64,000 bases of DNA, from contig OZ245032.1 in the NCBI GenBank assembly GCA_965224015.1, forward strand, positions 744,001-808,000. Direction: 5' to 3'. The position numbers were made by a program, and so were the translations under genes. The stretch comes from CBDCVD01 sp965224015 (GTDB lineage: Bacteria; Pseudomonadota; Alphaproteobacteria; Rhizobiales; CBDCVD01). Positions 51,958-60,745 of the stretch are shown one piece after another; within the stretch, counting starts at the first letter, position 1; each line of letters begins with the position of its first letter. The notes beneath the pieces are model-generated. The model did not search any database. It saw only the letters and a list, made by a program, of their open reading frames with translations, and was not told the origin of the DNA.

Positions 51958-53793
51958 ATGAGATTACATACGCTTTCGATTTCGATGCTTGCGGCGCTGC
52001 TTGTTGCGTTGATGCTTGTTGCGTTGATGCTTGCACCCGTCCTTGCCCAGCCCTCCCAACACGTGCACGGCATCGCCATGCACGGGACGTTGAAATACGG
52101 GGCTGACTTTGCGCACTTTGACTATGTTAATCCGGACGCGCCCAAGGGTGGACGCATTTCTTATGCCAGTATCGGCACCTTCGACAGTATGAACCCATTT
52201 ATCGTCAAGGGGGATGCGCCGCGGGGGCTACGCGATTCCCTTTATGGTTTTAATGTTTACGAGAGCCTGCTGACCCGCTCCCGCGATGAGGCGTTTTCCA
52301 TGTATGGGCTGATCGCCGAAAACGTCGAGATGCCCGATGACCGGTCGTGGGTCGCATTCACACTTAATCCCAAGGCGCGGTTCTCCGACGGACATCCCAT
52401 TACGATCGAGGATATCCTGTTTTCGGTTAAGCTGTTGCGCGAGAAGGGTCGCCCTAATTACCGGCGTACTTACGGCAAGATCGTCGCCATGACGAAAGTC
52501 GACCAGCGCACCATTCGCTTTGATTTAGGCGATGGTGGAGATCGCGAACTCCCTCTCATTTTATCGCTGATGCCGGTACTGCCCGAGCACGCTATTGATC
52601 CGGAGACGTTTGAGAAATCCTCTTTGACGCCTATTTTAGGCTCTGGGCCTTACCGGATAAAAAAAGTCGTTCCGGGCACCACGGTGGTTCTGGAGCGTAA
52701 TCGCGACTATTGGGGCAAAGACCTGCCCGTTAATCGCGGTCGGCATAATTTCGATGAAATTCGCATTGAATATTTTCGCAACTTCAACTCCTTGTTCGAG
52801 ACCTTCAAAACCGGTGGCTTTGACATATTGTTCGAAGGCGAGCCCGACCGCTGGCAAAAGGCCTACGATATTCCCGCGGTCAAGGACGGTCGTATTGTCA
52901 GGGATGCCGTACCCAAACAAACGCCCCAGGGGATGGAGGCGCTCGTGTTTAACACCCGTCGTCCTGTCTTTGCCGACGTGCGCGTGCGCGAGGCGTTAGG
53001 GTATTTTTTCGACTTTGAATGGATGAACAAGAACCTCTTTTTTGGTCAATACAGGCGCACTACCAGCTTTTTTGAGGCCTCGGAACTGTCGTCTCACAAA
53101 ACCCCTGCGGATGATACGGAGCGGGCCCTGCTTGCACCTTTTCCGCATGCTGTCCGCGCCGATATTCTCGAAGGCACATATTCCCCCCCCACATCCGACG
53201 CATCGGGACGTGACCGGGCCCTGATCAGCAAGGGTATAGCGCTTCTTGGTGAAGCCGGTTATGCCCTTAAGGGTGGCAAGATGGTGCATGTCAAGAGCGG
53301 TGAACAGCTGAGCTTTGAGGTTATGCAGAGCGATCGGAGCCGGCAGGGTATTTTGCTGGCATTTCAGCGCAGTCTGGCCCAGGTGGGTATCGCCATGTCG
53401 ATCCGCACCGTCGATGCCTCCCAGGCAGAATTGCGCAAAAAATCCTACGATTTTGACATGGTCATCATGTACTGGCCGCATTCCCTGTCGCCAGGAAACG
53501 AACAGAATTTTCGCTGGAGTTCGCAAAGCGCGGACGTGCCTGGCACGTTCAATTTTGCGGGAGCCAAAAGTGAGGCCATTGATGCCATGATTGAAGCTTT
53601 GCTGGCCGCGCGTAGCCGTAAAGAATTTGTTAGCGCCGTGCGCGCATATGACAGGGTTTTGTTATCAGGATTTTACGTGATTCCCCTGTTTTATCTGCCC
53701 GATAGCTGGGCTGCGCGCTGGTCGCGTATAGAGCGGCCCGAGATTACGCCATTGTTTGGTTACCGGCCACCGACATGGTGGGCACGGCAATAG
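51958..53793 (+). CDS. yejA: YejA-like oligopeptide ABC transporter binding protein
   Basis: Periplasmic family 5 solute-binding protein of 611 residues. GGGAGGCGACGGACC precedes the ATG. The signal peptide ends near LAPVLAQ and contains an in-frame five-residue duplication (LVALM twice) due to a 15-base repeat. Conserved segments: MHGTLKYGADFAHFDYVN, APKGGRISYASIGTFDSMNP, FTLNPKARFSDGHPIT and the AWTWNNF-like region replaced here by HNFDEIRIEYFRN. The permease and ATPase genes are not adjacent, so the protein may serve a transporter encoded elsewhere. Typical YejA size. Confidence 0.85.
   Translation: MRLHTLSISMLAALLVALMLVALMLAPVLAQPSQHVHGIAMHGTLKYGADFAHFDYVNPDAPKGGRISYASIGTFDSMNPFIVKGDAPRGLRDSLYGFNVYESLLTRSRDEAFSMYGLIAENVEMPDDRSWVAFTLNPKARFSDGHPITIEDILFSVKLLREKGRPNYRRTYGKIVAMTKVDQRTIRFDLGDGGDRELPLILSLMPVLPEHAIDPETFEKSSLTPILGSGPYRIKKVVPGTTVVLERNRDYWGKDLPVNRGRHNFDEIRIEYFRNFNSLFETFKTGGFDILFEGEPDRWQKAYDIPAVKDGRIVRDAVPKQTPQGMEALVFNTRRPVFADVRVREALGYFFDFEWMNKNLFFGQYRRTTSFFEASELSSHKTPADDTERALLAPFPHAVRADILEGTYSPPTSDASGRDRALISKGIALLGEAGYALKGGKMVHVKSGEQLSFEVMQSDRSRQGILLAFQRSLAQVGIAMSIRTVDASQAELRKKSYDFDMVIMYWPHSLSPGNEQNFRWSSQSADVPGTFNFAGAKSEAIDAMIEALLAARSRKEFVSAVRAYDRVLLSGFYVIPLFYLPDSWAARWSRIERPEITPLFGYRPPTWWARQ
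52000..52029 (+). repeat. 15-base duplication inside the yejA signal peptide
   Basis: CTTGTTGCGTTGATG occurs twice in tandem (52000-52014 and 52015-52029), lengthening the hydrophobic core by five residues without breaking the frame. Confidence 0.97.
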
Positions 53794-53887
53794 CATTGAG
53801 CACGACAGACTTGTCAGCGCCGGCACCGTCTTGATCTGCGAGCGCTGGCCTGTCGACAGCTTAAACAACGAAGAGAATACGCAAGGT

Positions 53888-55534
53888 ATGATTAGAAGCG
53901 TGGTTCTGAACAATCTGATGCGGCGCAATTGGTCCGACCTTTCGCTGAACACGCTTTTGTTTGAAGCGGCGACAGCGCTACCTTATCGGGTGGCGCTTGT
54001 GGATCCGCCGGATCGTCCGCACTGGAGCGATGGGCGTGTATCGGCTCTCAACTATTGCCAATTGGCAGCCCTGGTGCGGGTGCTCGCGTCGTATCTGCGC
54101 GAAAAAGGCCTTGAGCCCGGGGACACCGTTGCCGTGCAAATGCCAAACACAATTGAGAGCATCGTGATAACGCTGGCGTTGCACTATGCGGGGATCGTTC
54201 CAGCCCCCCTACCCATTCATTGGCGCGGCGAGCAGTTGTTGCAGGCGGCCAAACTGCCACGGCTTGCGGGTATCGTTGCACCCACACGCTTTGGTAACGC
54301 CTCAATTGCCGAATGGATGATGTTGATGGCCAACTGGATGGACCTGGACTGCCCGGTCTATTGTTTCGGGGACGATGCGCCCGAGGGAACGCGGCGCATT
54401 GACTTGGCAAAGATCATCGATCAGATCAGTTCACACGAGTTGGGCATTATTCAAGACTCCCGTCTGACGCAGCCGCAAACACAGGCAATGAAGCAAAGAA
54501 CCTGGCTGTCCTTGCGTGCCGGTCCCAATGCCCAAGCCACTGGGCAGGAGTTAGAAGAAAGCCCGATGATTGGTTACAATCTATCGCGGCAAAATATTAT
54601 TGCCGGCGCCCTGCAACCCTTGGCCCTGCGCCCTCTAAAAGAAGGCGCCCAGCTGATTTCCACCTATCCCATATCTTCCATTGCTGCGGTGTGCGGTGTG
54701 TTGGTTCCCTGGCTGGCGGCAAAAGGAACACTGTTTTTGCATCAACTGCATTCGCCGGATCTGCTGGCCAAGCAATTGATCGTTATTCAGCCGGACTTGG
54801 CTGTTCTGCCGGAGTTGATGGCTGCGGACGTATTGAGCAGAGTTCCCGAACGCACCCGCAAGCAGATGCGCTATGCGGTGGTCACCCAAGGGGGGCAGGC
54901 ACCAAAGCAGGCCCTTCCCTCAACCGGAAACCCTGTGCGCCTGATCGTTCTCAATGGTGCTGCCGTTTGGGCCCAGTACCAGGCAGAAGGACCACCGACC
55001 CTGCCGGCGGACGCCGATTTCGGGCCGTTTCGCGAGCAAATCGCACCTTTGCTGCAATGTTCACTCATGGCCTCTACAAAGGCTTCCGAAATCAAACAAC
55101 CTGCGGCTGGCAACGGGTCCGCTAACAGTGCGCCTGCACGGGCACTTGAGGAAGAACCCACGCACCACCGAGACCCCGCAGGTGACGCCTCGCATGCCCT
55201 TGACGGTATCGACGATGACCATGTTGGTGGGCACGAACCTGAGCACGAACCTGAGCACGAACGCGAAGCACTCGAGCACGAAGCGCAAGGGCAGGAAGAG
55301 CACGAGATCTGTATTCGCGGGTTGCTGGCACCTAAACCTGTATTCCTGGAACCCCACGCGGGCCAAGTCCCCTCCCCCAAGCGCGGGGCTGTGCGCACGG
55401 GCATTATGGGACGTCAAAAAGGTGCAAACATTTACCCAACGCCGAACGCCCGGGAAATACAGGTGCTGCAAGGCCATACGAAGACGCAGGAGGTGGAACC
55501 GCTCGCCAACAATACGTCTTCCGCCGTCGCCTAG
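53888..55534 (+). CDS. Degenerate adenylate-forming (AMP-ligase-like) protein with His/Glu-rich insert
   Basis: 548 residues if ATG 53888 is used. The first 400 align with the N-terminal domain of acyl-CoA/AMP ligases (YRVALVDPPDRP, AALVRVLASYLREKGLEPGD, VAVQMPNTIESIVITLALHY, PAPLPIHWRGEQL). The catalytic loop that should read TSGTTGxPKG is replaced (SPMIGYNLSRQ), and the C-terminal lid with the catalytic lysine is absent. The A8-like region is reduced to EICIRGLLAPK and VRTGIMGRQKGANIYP. In front of it lies a His/Glu-rich stretch (residues about 447-475) built from 12-base repeats at 55229-55282. Catalysis is unlikely; a metal-binding or scaffold role is a guess. Stop TAG lies in CTAGAG. Confidence 0.7.
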   Translation: MIRSVVLNNLMRRNWSDLSLNTLLFEAATALPYRVALVDPPDRPHWSDGRVSALNYCQLAALVRVLASYLREKGLEPGDTVAVQMPNTIESIVITLALHYAGIVPAPLPIHWRGEQLLQAAKLPRLAGIVAPTRFGNASIAEWMMLMANWMDLDCPVYCFGDDAPEGTRRIDLAKIIDQISSHELGIIQDSRLTQPQTQAMKQRTWLSLRAGPNAQATGQELEESPMIGYNLSRQNIIAGALQPLALRPLKEGAQLISTYPISSIAAVCGVLVPWLAAKGTLFLHQLHSPDLLAKQLIVIQPDLAVLPELMAADVLSRVPERTRKQMRYAVVTQGGQAPKQALPSTGNPVRLIVLNGAAVWAQYQAEGPPTLPADADFGPFREQIAPLLQCSLMASTKASEIKQPAAGNGSANSAPARALEEEPTHHRDPAGDASHALDGIDDDHVGGHEPEHEPEHEREALEHEAQGQEEHEICIRGLLAPKPVFLEPHAGQVPSPKRGAVRTGIMGRQKGANIYPTPNAREIQVLQGHTKTQEVEPLANNTSSAVA

Positions 55535-55581
55535 AGCTAGAGCGACAGGCGTTTAAGTTGCAACAATACTCCCGGTTGTGG

Positions 55582-55634
55582 ATCAGGGCCGTGCACCAGT
55601 CGGCGTGTATATAAAGCCAATACCGCTGGTATTA
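55582..55634 (+). repeat. R2 repeat, right half, supplying the b561 stop codon
   Basis: GATCAGGGCCGTGCACCAGT to ACCGCTGGTATTA. Only the right half of R2 is kept. Read on the minus strand the last TAA is the stop of the cytochrome gene. Confidence 0.85.
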
Positions 55635-56177
55635 CTTGCCAGGGGCAGCGTCTGCATCTTCATGGGCACGTTTTTTGCCGGTAAACATCGCCGCAACGAG
55701 ATTTTCGCCCTGATGCCACGATGTGAAAATGACCCCGAGCACATGTAGCAGAATGCATAACAGCATCAGATTGGAGCCTGTCTCATGCAACTCCTCCATC
55801 CACTCGACCTCGTGGTAGCTGTCCGTTGTGAGTAGCCAGCCGGTCCCGCTGGTGACAAACGCCAATCCCAAAAGCGTGATGATCATCCAGCCCCCCAGGG
55901 GATTGTGGCCGAGATAGCGTGGCGCTGCGTTCCTGGCAACCGCAAGCGCATAAGAGACCGTGGCCCCCGGCGAGGTGATAAATTGATGAAAACGGGCGTA
56001 CCGGCTTCCCACAAAGCCCCACAAAAAGCGAACCGCAACAATGGCCAGGACAATATAACCGGCATTATAGTGAAGGCTTGAGGCGTCCTCATGGGTAACC
56101 CATGCCACTGCAAAACTGACCACCAAACTCCAATGAAGGACCCGAACCAGAATATCCCACACTTTTACCGTTGGCAT
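55632..56177 (-). CDS. Cytochrome b561 family protein
   Basis: 181-residue membrane protein with four hydrophobic segments. VWDILVRVLHWSLVVSF, LHYNAGYIVLAIVAVRFLWG, GWMIITLLGLAFVTSGTGWL and LMLLCILLHVLGVIFTSWHQ each supply conserved His ligands for two haems b (His15, His37 region, one in the third helix loop, His150 region). Such proteins carry electrons from quinol or ascorbate to periplasmic partners. The Asp/Glu/Lys tail is cytoplasmic. Its stop codon is the edge of an R2 repeat. Confidence 0.88.
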   Translation of the reverse strand: MPTVKVWDILVRVLHWSLVVSFAVAWVTHEDASSLHYNAGYIVLAIVAVRFLWGFVGSRYARFHQFITSPGATVSYALAVARNAAPRYLGHNPLGGWMIITLLGLAFVTSGTGWLLTTDSYHEVEWMEELHETGSNLMLLCILLHVLGVIFTSWHQGENLVAAMFTGKKRAHEDADAAPGK

Positions 56178-56241
56178 TACAGATAGCCTTTCCCTTGAAT
56201 ATCGCGCCCCTTGCCCGTCAAGGCAACAGCCAGCACGTTAG

Positions 56242-56256
56242 TTAGAGCGTGTCAAC
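56242..56256 (+). repeat. R3 end fragment
   Basis: TTAGAGCGTGTCAAC matches one R3 end; no partner arm is seen. Confidence 0.45.
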
Positions 56257-56287
56257 ATAATCGCACGCACTCATACGCAACCGCTCT

Positions 56288-56393
56288 TATACCAGCGGTA
56301 TTGGCTTTATATACACGCCGACTGGTGTACGGCCTTGATAACATACTTACTTGACGCCAAGCCATGAGTCATTGTTAAAGACCCTTGGTATTA
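56288..56393 (-). repeat. R2 repeat, full copy, opposite orientation, supplying the TPR stop codon
   Basis: TATACCAGCGGTATTGG to ACCCTTGGTATTA. The TAA read on the minus strand is the stop of the TPR protein. Confidence 0.9.
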
Positions 56394-57023
56394 TAGGGCT
56401 TGGCCATGACCGCGCTTGTGCAGCGCCTCAAGGGTCTCTTTGGCCACCTTGGATTGGGGGCTAATAGTCCGCAATCTCTTGGCAAGGTCATAGGCTTCGT
56501 CATCGCGCCCCAAGCTGCGCATAACGTTTATCAAACCGCCGAGCGCATCAAAATGGCGCGGCTCAAGGGCCAGGACGCGTTCCAGGTCGCCGGCAGACTG
56601 CTGATAATTCTGGGCAAGGTAGTGAACAAGGGCGCGCTGGTTCCACGCCTCCGCGTAGCGCTCGTTCATACTGATAACAAGATCAAGATTGTCGAGCGCT
56701 AGCGGGAAATCCTGTTCTTCAATTGCTTGCCGCGCGCGCAACATAATCAGATCTACGGTATCACTGCCCGATTTCCACCACAACCGCCGAATCTGAAGTT
56801 CAATGCCGCGTGCAACCGATGCGCTTTCCGTCGCCTTCAGCTTGGCAAATAGCGCGTCAATCTTGTGCTCGGCCGATCCGTCAATATCCGTCGCCTGGTC
56901 TGCATCAGCACCAGATCCTGCACGCAAGCCTGAAGGGTCCCGGCTCTGCGCCGAAGCCGTGCCAAGGGTCCCAGCAACTAAGGCCGTACCGACGACAAGC
57001 CCTATCCAGCAGCAAGCCCGCAT
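56391..57023 (-). CDS. Secreted tetratricopeptide-repeat protein
   Basis: About 210 residues. From ATG 57023 the N-terminus is a signal peptide (MRACCWIGLVVGTALVAGTL ending TASAQ); an earlier ATG at 57053 would add ten residues before it and lies six bases after the rpmJ stop. The domain from residue 70 has three to four TPR units (IEEQDFPLALDNLDLVISMN, YAEAWNQRALVHYLAQNYQQ, AGDLERVLALEPRHFDALGG). Probably a periplasmic protein-protein interaction module. It may be co-transcribed with rpmJ. Confidence 0.8.
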   Translation of the reverse strand: MRACCWIGLVVGTALVAGTLGTASAQSRDPSGLRAGSGADADQATDIDGSAEHKIDALFAKLKATESASVARGIELQIRRLWWKSGSDTVDLIMLRARQAIEEQDFPLALDNLDLVISMNERYAEAWNQRALVHYLAQNYQQSAGDLERVLALEPRHFDALGGLINVMRSLGRDDEAYDLAKRLRTISPQSKVAKETLEALHKRGHGQAL

Positions 57024-57058
57024 CGCGCACCGCCAGTCCCCTGGCCCGCACATGCAAA

Positions 57059-57184
57059 TCAGCCCTGGCGCGCCTTGAAGCGACCGTCCTTTTTGTTGAT
57101 CACATAAAGACGGCCCTTGCGCCTGACAATGCGGTTATCGCGGTGCCGTGCCCGCAATGAGCGAAGAGAATTTCGAACTTTCAT
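57059..57184 (-). CDS. rpmJ: 50S ribosomal protein L36
   Basis: 41 residues, found by reading the minus strand: MKVRNSLRSLRARHRDNRIV, then RRKGRLYVINKKDGRFKARQG. This is the L36 family signature. The zinc-binding cysteines of many L36 proteins are missing; the cysteine-free form is usual in alphaproteobacteria. ATG at 57184, stop TGA at 57059. It precedes the TPR gene with only a few bases between. Confidence 0.95.
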   Translation of the reverse strand: MKVRNSLRSLRARHRDNRIVRRKGRLYVINKKDGRFKARQG

Positions 57185-57280
57185 AGATCCTCACAAACCG
57201 GTTCTTGCGGTGACCTCTGCATTTGTACTTTGTGCCCTGATTAAGTCCTTCCGAACCCGCAACGGTTCCTATGGATGGGC

Positions 57281-57393
57281 CTCTATTAACGGGCATCGAC
57301 CTGCCCGCTTCCCCTCCCCGTCACCTGCACTGGCGGTAGCCTTTGGGATGGCTGGGAGGGGAAGCGGGCCGGCCAGGTCGTCATTAGACGTTT
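57281..57393. repeat. R4 repeat, full copy
   Basis: The clearest copy: CTCTATTAACGGGCATCGAC with CTGCCCGCTTCCCCTCCC at one end pairs with GGGAGGGGAAGCGGGCCGG and CAGGTCGTCATTAGACG at the other, around a 30-base centre. It fills part of the 402-base gap 57185-57586; the rest shows nothing. Confidence 0.85.
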
Positions 57394-57586
57394 CCAGATG
57401 GCCACGCTACGTTTGGAAAAAGGTGACAATAGGGCCTCACTCCAGGTCCTGTCAAGAGATCCCGCAACCAGACGCCCGCAATTTGCATAAGTGGCAAGAC
57501 AAACCGAACGTACCCCGAGATTGTTAAAATATCATCCGAAGTGGTCCGTGTGCGCACGGAAAATCTCGCGATCCCTTTAGAGCGCA

Positions 57587-59773
57587 TCAAAGAAACGATA
57601 TCGGGTCCACGTCGACCTGTACGCGAATACTGGAGGAAGGAACGGGCACCCCATCGCGCCAGCGACGCACATAGCCAGACAAGTCAACCTGTTTTGGTGA
57701 TTGCGCGAGAATGCGCATGCGGTAGCGCCCGCGCAACAGCGCAAGCGGCGGCTCCGCGGGTCCAAAGACGCGCACTTTTTCATGGCGCGGCGCCGCTTTC
57801 ACCAGGTTCACCGCATGTTGTACCACCCGCGGCTTGTCTAGACCTGAAACAATGAGCGCCGCAAAGCGGCCAAAGGGTGGTAGCCCTCCTTGCTTACGCA
57901 TGGCCAGCTCCTGGGCGTAAAATGCCTCACGGTCCATAGCCAGCAACGCTTGCATCACCGGATGATCAGGAGCGTAGGTTTGGATCAGGGCGCGCCCCTT
58001 GCCCCCAACGCGCCCGGCACGACCACTGACCTGTTGCAAGAGTTGAAATGTTCGCTCCCCAGCGCGCGGATCGCTGGTTTGCAGCCCTACATCCGCGTCA
58101 ATCACACCAACCAGCGTCAGATGTGGAAAGTGGTGTCCCTTGGCGATCAGCTGCGTTCCGATCACTATGTCCACATCCGCGCGCGTGATCGCATCGAACG
58201 CCTGGCGAAGGCGTGCCAGGCCTCCCACAGTATCGCTGGACAAGGTCATGCGACGCAGATCAGGGAACCTAATCGCCACCTCCTCGGCAATGCGTTCCAC
58301 ACCCGGCCCACAGGCAACCAGGGTTTCTTCCTCCTCGCATTGGGGACAACGCTGAGGCCGCCGCTGCTGCGCGCCACAATAGTGGCACAGCAATCGCGCA
58401 TCGAAGCGATGCTCCACCATCCACGTGGAACAATGGGCGCATTCGATTCGATGACCACAGGCCCGGCACAGGGTCAAAGGCGCAAATCCGCGCCGATTGA
58501 GAAACAACAACACCTGTTGCCCCCGTGCCGTCGTTTCCGTAATGGCCTGTTGCAAAGCCGGTGCCAGCCACTCTCCTGGCTGCGCTCCCTCGCTGCGCAT
58601 GTCAATGGCTTCAAGTTCAGGCATTGCCGCCACCCCGTAGCGCTCCTCCAGTACCAGATGGCCATAACGGCCCAACCTTACATTATTGAAAGTCTCGACG
58701 GATGGCGTTGCACTGGCCAGAACGATAGGAAATCCCCCAAGCTTGGCGCGCACAACCGCCATATCGCGAGCATGATAAATTGCCCGGTCCTCCTGTTTGT
58801 AAGCAGGGTCGTGCTCCTCATCGACGATAATCAGCCGTAGATTAGAAAACGGCAAAAAGAGCGCCGATCGGGCGCCGGCGACCACGCGGACTTTACCCGC
58901 TGCAACATGGTACCAGGTGCGGGCGCGCTGCGCCTTGCTCACGCCCGAATGCCAGGGGGCGGGGGGAGCGCCGAAACGCGCGGCAAACCGGGCCAGAAAT
59001 GTCTCCGTCAGGGCGATCTCGGGCAGCAGAACCAGCACCTGCCCCCCCTCCTTTATACACGACGCGATGGCTTCAAAATAAACTTCCGTCTTGCCCGAGC
59101 CGGTCACCCCATCAAGAAGGGTTGCACTAAACTTTTTGCCCCTTGCCCGAACACAAAGATCCGCCGCCGTTTTTTGCTGCAACGGAGTTAAGGACACTTT
59201 ATGAAAGTTCGGCTGTGGCGCGTCGGGCACCGCAGGATCGGGCAGACGGGCAGGTTCCAGCACCCCCTGGCGCACCAACCCGTCAACAACACTCTTGCTA
59301 ACTTTTGCTGTTTGTGCCAACGCCGCACGGCGCCAAACACTTTTGCTCTCAAACTGTTCGAGCACCCGGGTACGCGCCGGCGTTAAACGCTGCGGTGTCT
59401 TGCCGCTCGCCTTAACACCCTTGGGCAGCACGCCCTTTTCCTTTGCGCCCAACCCGGGGCTCACCCCCATGCGCAGCACCATCCCCAAGGGAATCAGCGT
59501 ATAGCACGCAACCCATTCCACAAACCGGCGCATGTCGGGATGCAGAGGCGGCACCGGCAAACCCCGTATCACCCTACGCAGTTTTTCAGGGTTAGGCGGC
59601 CTCTCCCCCCCCACAGGCGTGTGCCAAACCACCCCAATCGTTTTTCGGCTGCCAAACGGCACTTCGACAAAAGTCCCGGCAGGCAGACGATCGCCCTGAG
59701 GCTGGAGATAACTGTAAGGTTTATCGACAGCGACAGGAACAAGAACCGGTATTGGTGACGGCTGCTCGGTCAA
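57587..59773 (-). CDS. priA: Primosomal protein N' (helicase PriA)
   Basis: Restarts stalled replication forks. 728 residues. The N-terminal DNA-binding domain has PVAVDKPYSYLQP and EVPFGSRKTIGVVW. Helicase motif I is LDGVTGSGKTEVYFEA, motif II is IVDEEHDPAYKQED, motif III is LASATPSVET. The zinc-binding region has CRACGHRIECAHC and CHYCGAQQRRPQRCPQC. Motifs V-VI follow (GTQLIAKGHHFPHLTLVGVI, QVSGRAGR). Normal length for the family. Divergent from fsa. Confidence 0.97.
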   Translation of the reverse strand: MTEQPSPIPVLVPVAVDKPYSYLQPQGDRLPAGTFVEVPFGSRKTIGVVWHTPVGGERPPNPEKLRRVIRGLPVPPLHPDMRRFVEWVACYTLIPLGMVLRMGVSPGLGAKEKGVLPKGVKASGKTPQRLTPARTRVLEQFESKSVWRRAALAQTAKVSKSVVDGLVRQGVLEPARLPDPAVPDAPQPNFHKVSLTPLQQKTAADLCVRARGKKFSATLLDGVTGSGKTEVYFEAIASCIKEGGQVLVLLPEIALTETFLARFAARFGAPPAPWHSGVSKAQRARTWYHVAAGKVRVVAGARSALFLPFSNLRLIIVDEEHDPAYKQEDRAIYHARDMAVVRAKLGGFPIVLASATPSVETFNNVRLGRYGHLVLEERYGVAAMPELEAIDMRSEGAQPGEWLAPALQQAITETTARGQQVLLFLNRRGFAPLTLCRACGHRIECAHCSTWMVEHRFDARLLCHYCGAQQRRPQRCPQCEEEETLVACGPGVERIAEEVAIRFPDLRRMTLSSDTVGGLARLRQAFDAITRADVDIVIGTQLIAKGHHFPHLTLVGVIDADVGLQTSDPRAGERTFQLLQQVSGRAGRVGGKGRALIQTYAPDHPVMQALLAMDREAFYAQELAMRKQGGLPPFGRFAALIVSGLDKPRVVQHAVNLVKAAPRHEKVRVFGPAEPPLALLRGRYRMRILAQSPKQVDLSGYVRRWRDGVPVPSSSIRVQVDVDPISFL

Positions 59774-60088
59774 GACCCGATCACTCCAAGGTTTGCTGCA
59801 ATTGTATAAACCGGCGTATGAAAACCAACATCATGGCACATGTCGCCCGATTAACTGGGTTTGCACGTTGCAAAGGTCTCAAGCCGAAACACGAAATACC
59901 GCAAAATAGATACCCATCGGGCTTGCAAATTTTTCGCCGCCATGGTCAATAGGGCTCTAGGCACACCGACAAGGGCGCACGACACAACAATCAGCGCCCA
60001 CGGCGCTCTACACCCGGGCGGCATGGATTGCATCGTCCGGTGTGCCCGAATAAGACACGTTTTGTCGCACAGGTAGCAGGGATTCGCC
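59774..60088. other. Divergent priA-fsa intergenic region
   Basis: 315 bases with no gene or repeat that I recognise. It must hold the promoters of both priA and fsa; no confident site was found. Confidence 0.5.
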
Positions 60089-60745
60089 ATGAAATTTTTT
60101 ATCGATACCGCCGACGTGGACGCCATTCGCGAGCTGGCGGAGGCTGGGTTTGTTGATGGGGTAACGACCAACCCCTCATTGATCGCCAAATCAGGCCGGG
60201 ACATGAAGGATGTGATTGCCGAGATGTGTTCCCTCACGCCGGGGCCGGTTTCCGCAGAGGTCACCGCAACCGACGTACAGGGCATGATTGATGAGGGGCT
60301 GCTTTTGCGTCAGATCGCTGACAATGTTGCCATCAAGGTTCCCCTGACATGGGATGGTTTGAAGGCCTGCAGGGCGCTTTCCAAACAAGACATCATGGTC
60401 AATGTCACCTTGTGCTTTTCCGCAACCCAGGCGCTCATGGCCGCCAAGGCCGGGGCCACTTTTATCTCTCCTTTTATTGGTCGCCTCGACGACATCGGTC
60501 TGAACGGCATGGAGTTGATCGCGGATATTCATGGCATCTACGAAAATTACGATCACATCCACACCCAGATCCTCGCTGCCTCCATTCGCTCCATCGAGCA
60601 CGTCAAGAACGCCGCTCTTTGTGGTGCCGACATTGCCACCATTCCCCCCCAAGTGATTTCAACACTGATCAAACACCCCTTGACCGATGCGGGATTGGCG
60701 GCATTCCTGGCGGATTGGAAAAAAACGGGGCAGTCTATCGCCTAG
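60089..60745 (+). CDS. fsa: Fructose-6-phosphate aldolase / transaldolase-like protein
   Basis: 218-residue member of the FSA/short transaldolase family. MKFFIDTADVDAIRELAEAG at the start, VTTNPSLIAKSG near residue 25, Schiff-base Lys83 in NVAIKVPLTWDGLKA, and ATFISPFIGRLDDIG near residue 130. It may cleave fructose-6-phosphate or act as a short transaldolase; sequence alone does not decide. The stop TAG is inside CTAG at the left edge of an insertion sequence (60742-60745). xerC, its usual downstream neighbour in alphaproteobacteria, is now separated from it by that element. Confidence 0.92.
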   Translation: MKFFIDTADVDAIRELAEAGFVDGVTTNPSLIAKSGRDMKDVIAEMCSLTPGPVSAEVTATDVQGMIDEGLLLRQIADNVAIKVPLTWDGLKACRALSKQDIMVNVTLCFSATQALMAAKAGATFISPFIGRLDDIGLNGMELIADIHGIYENYDHIHTQILAASIRSIEHVKNAALCGADIATIPPQVISTLIKHPLTDAGLAAFLADWKKTGQSIA

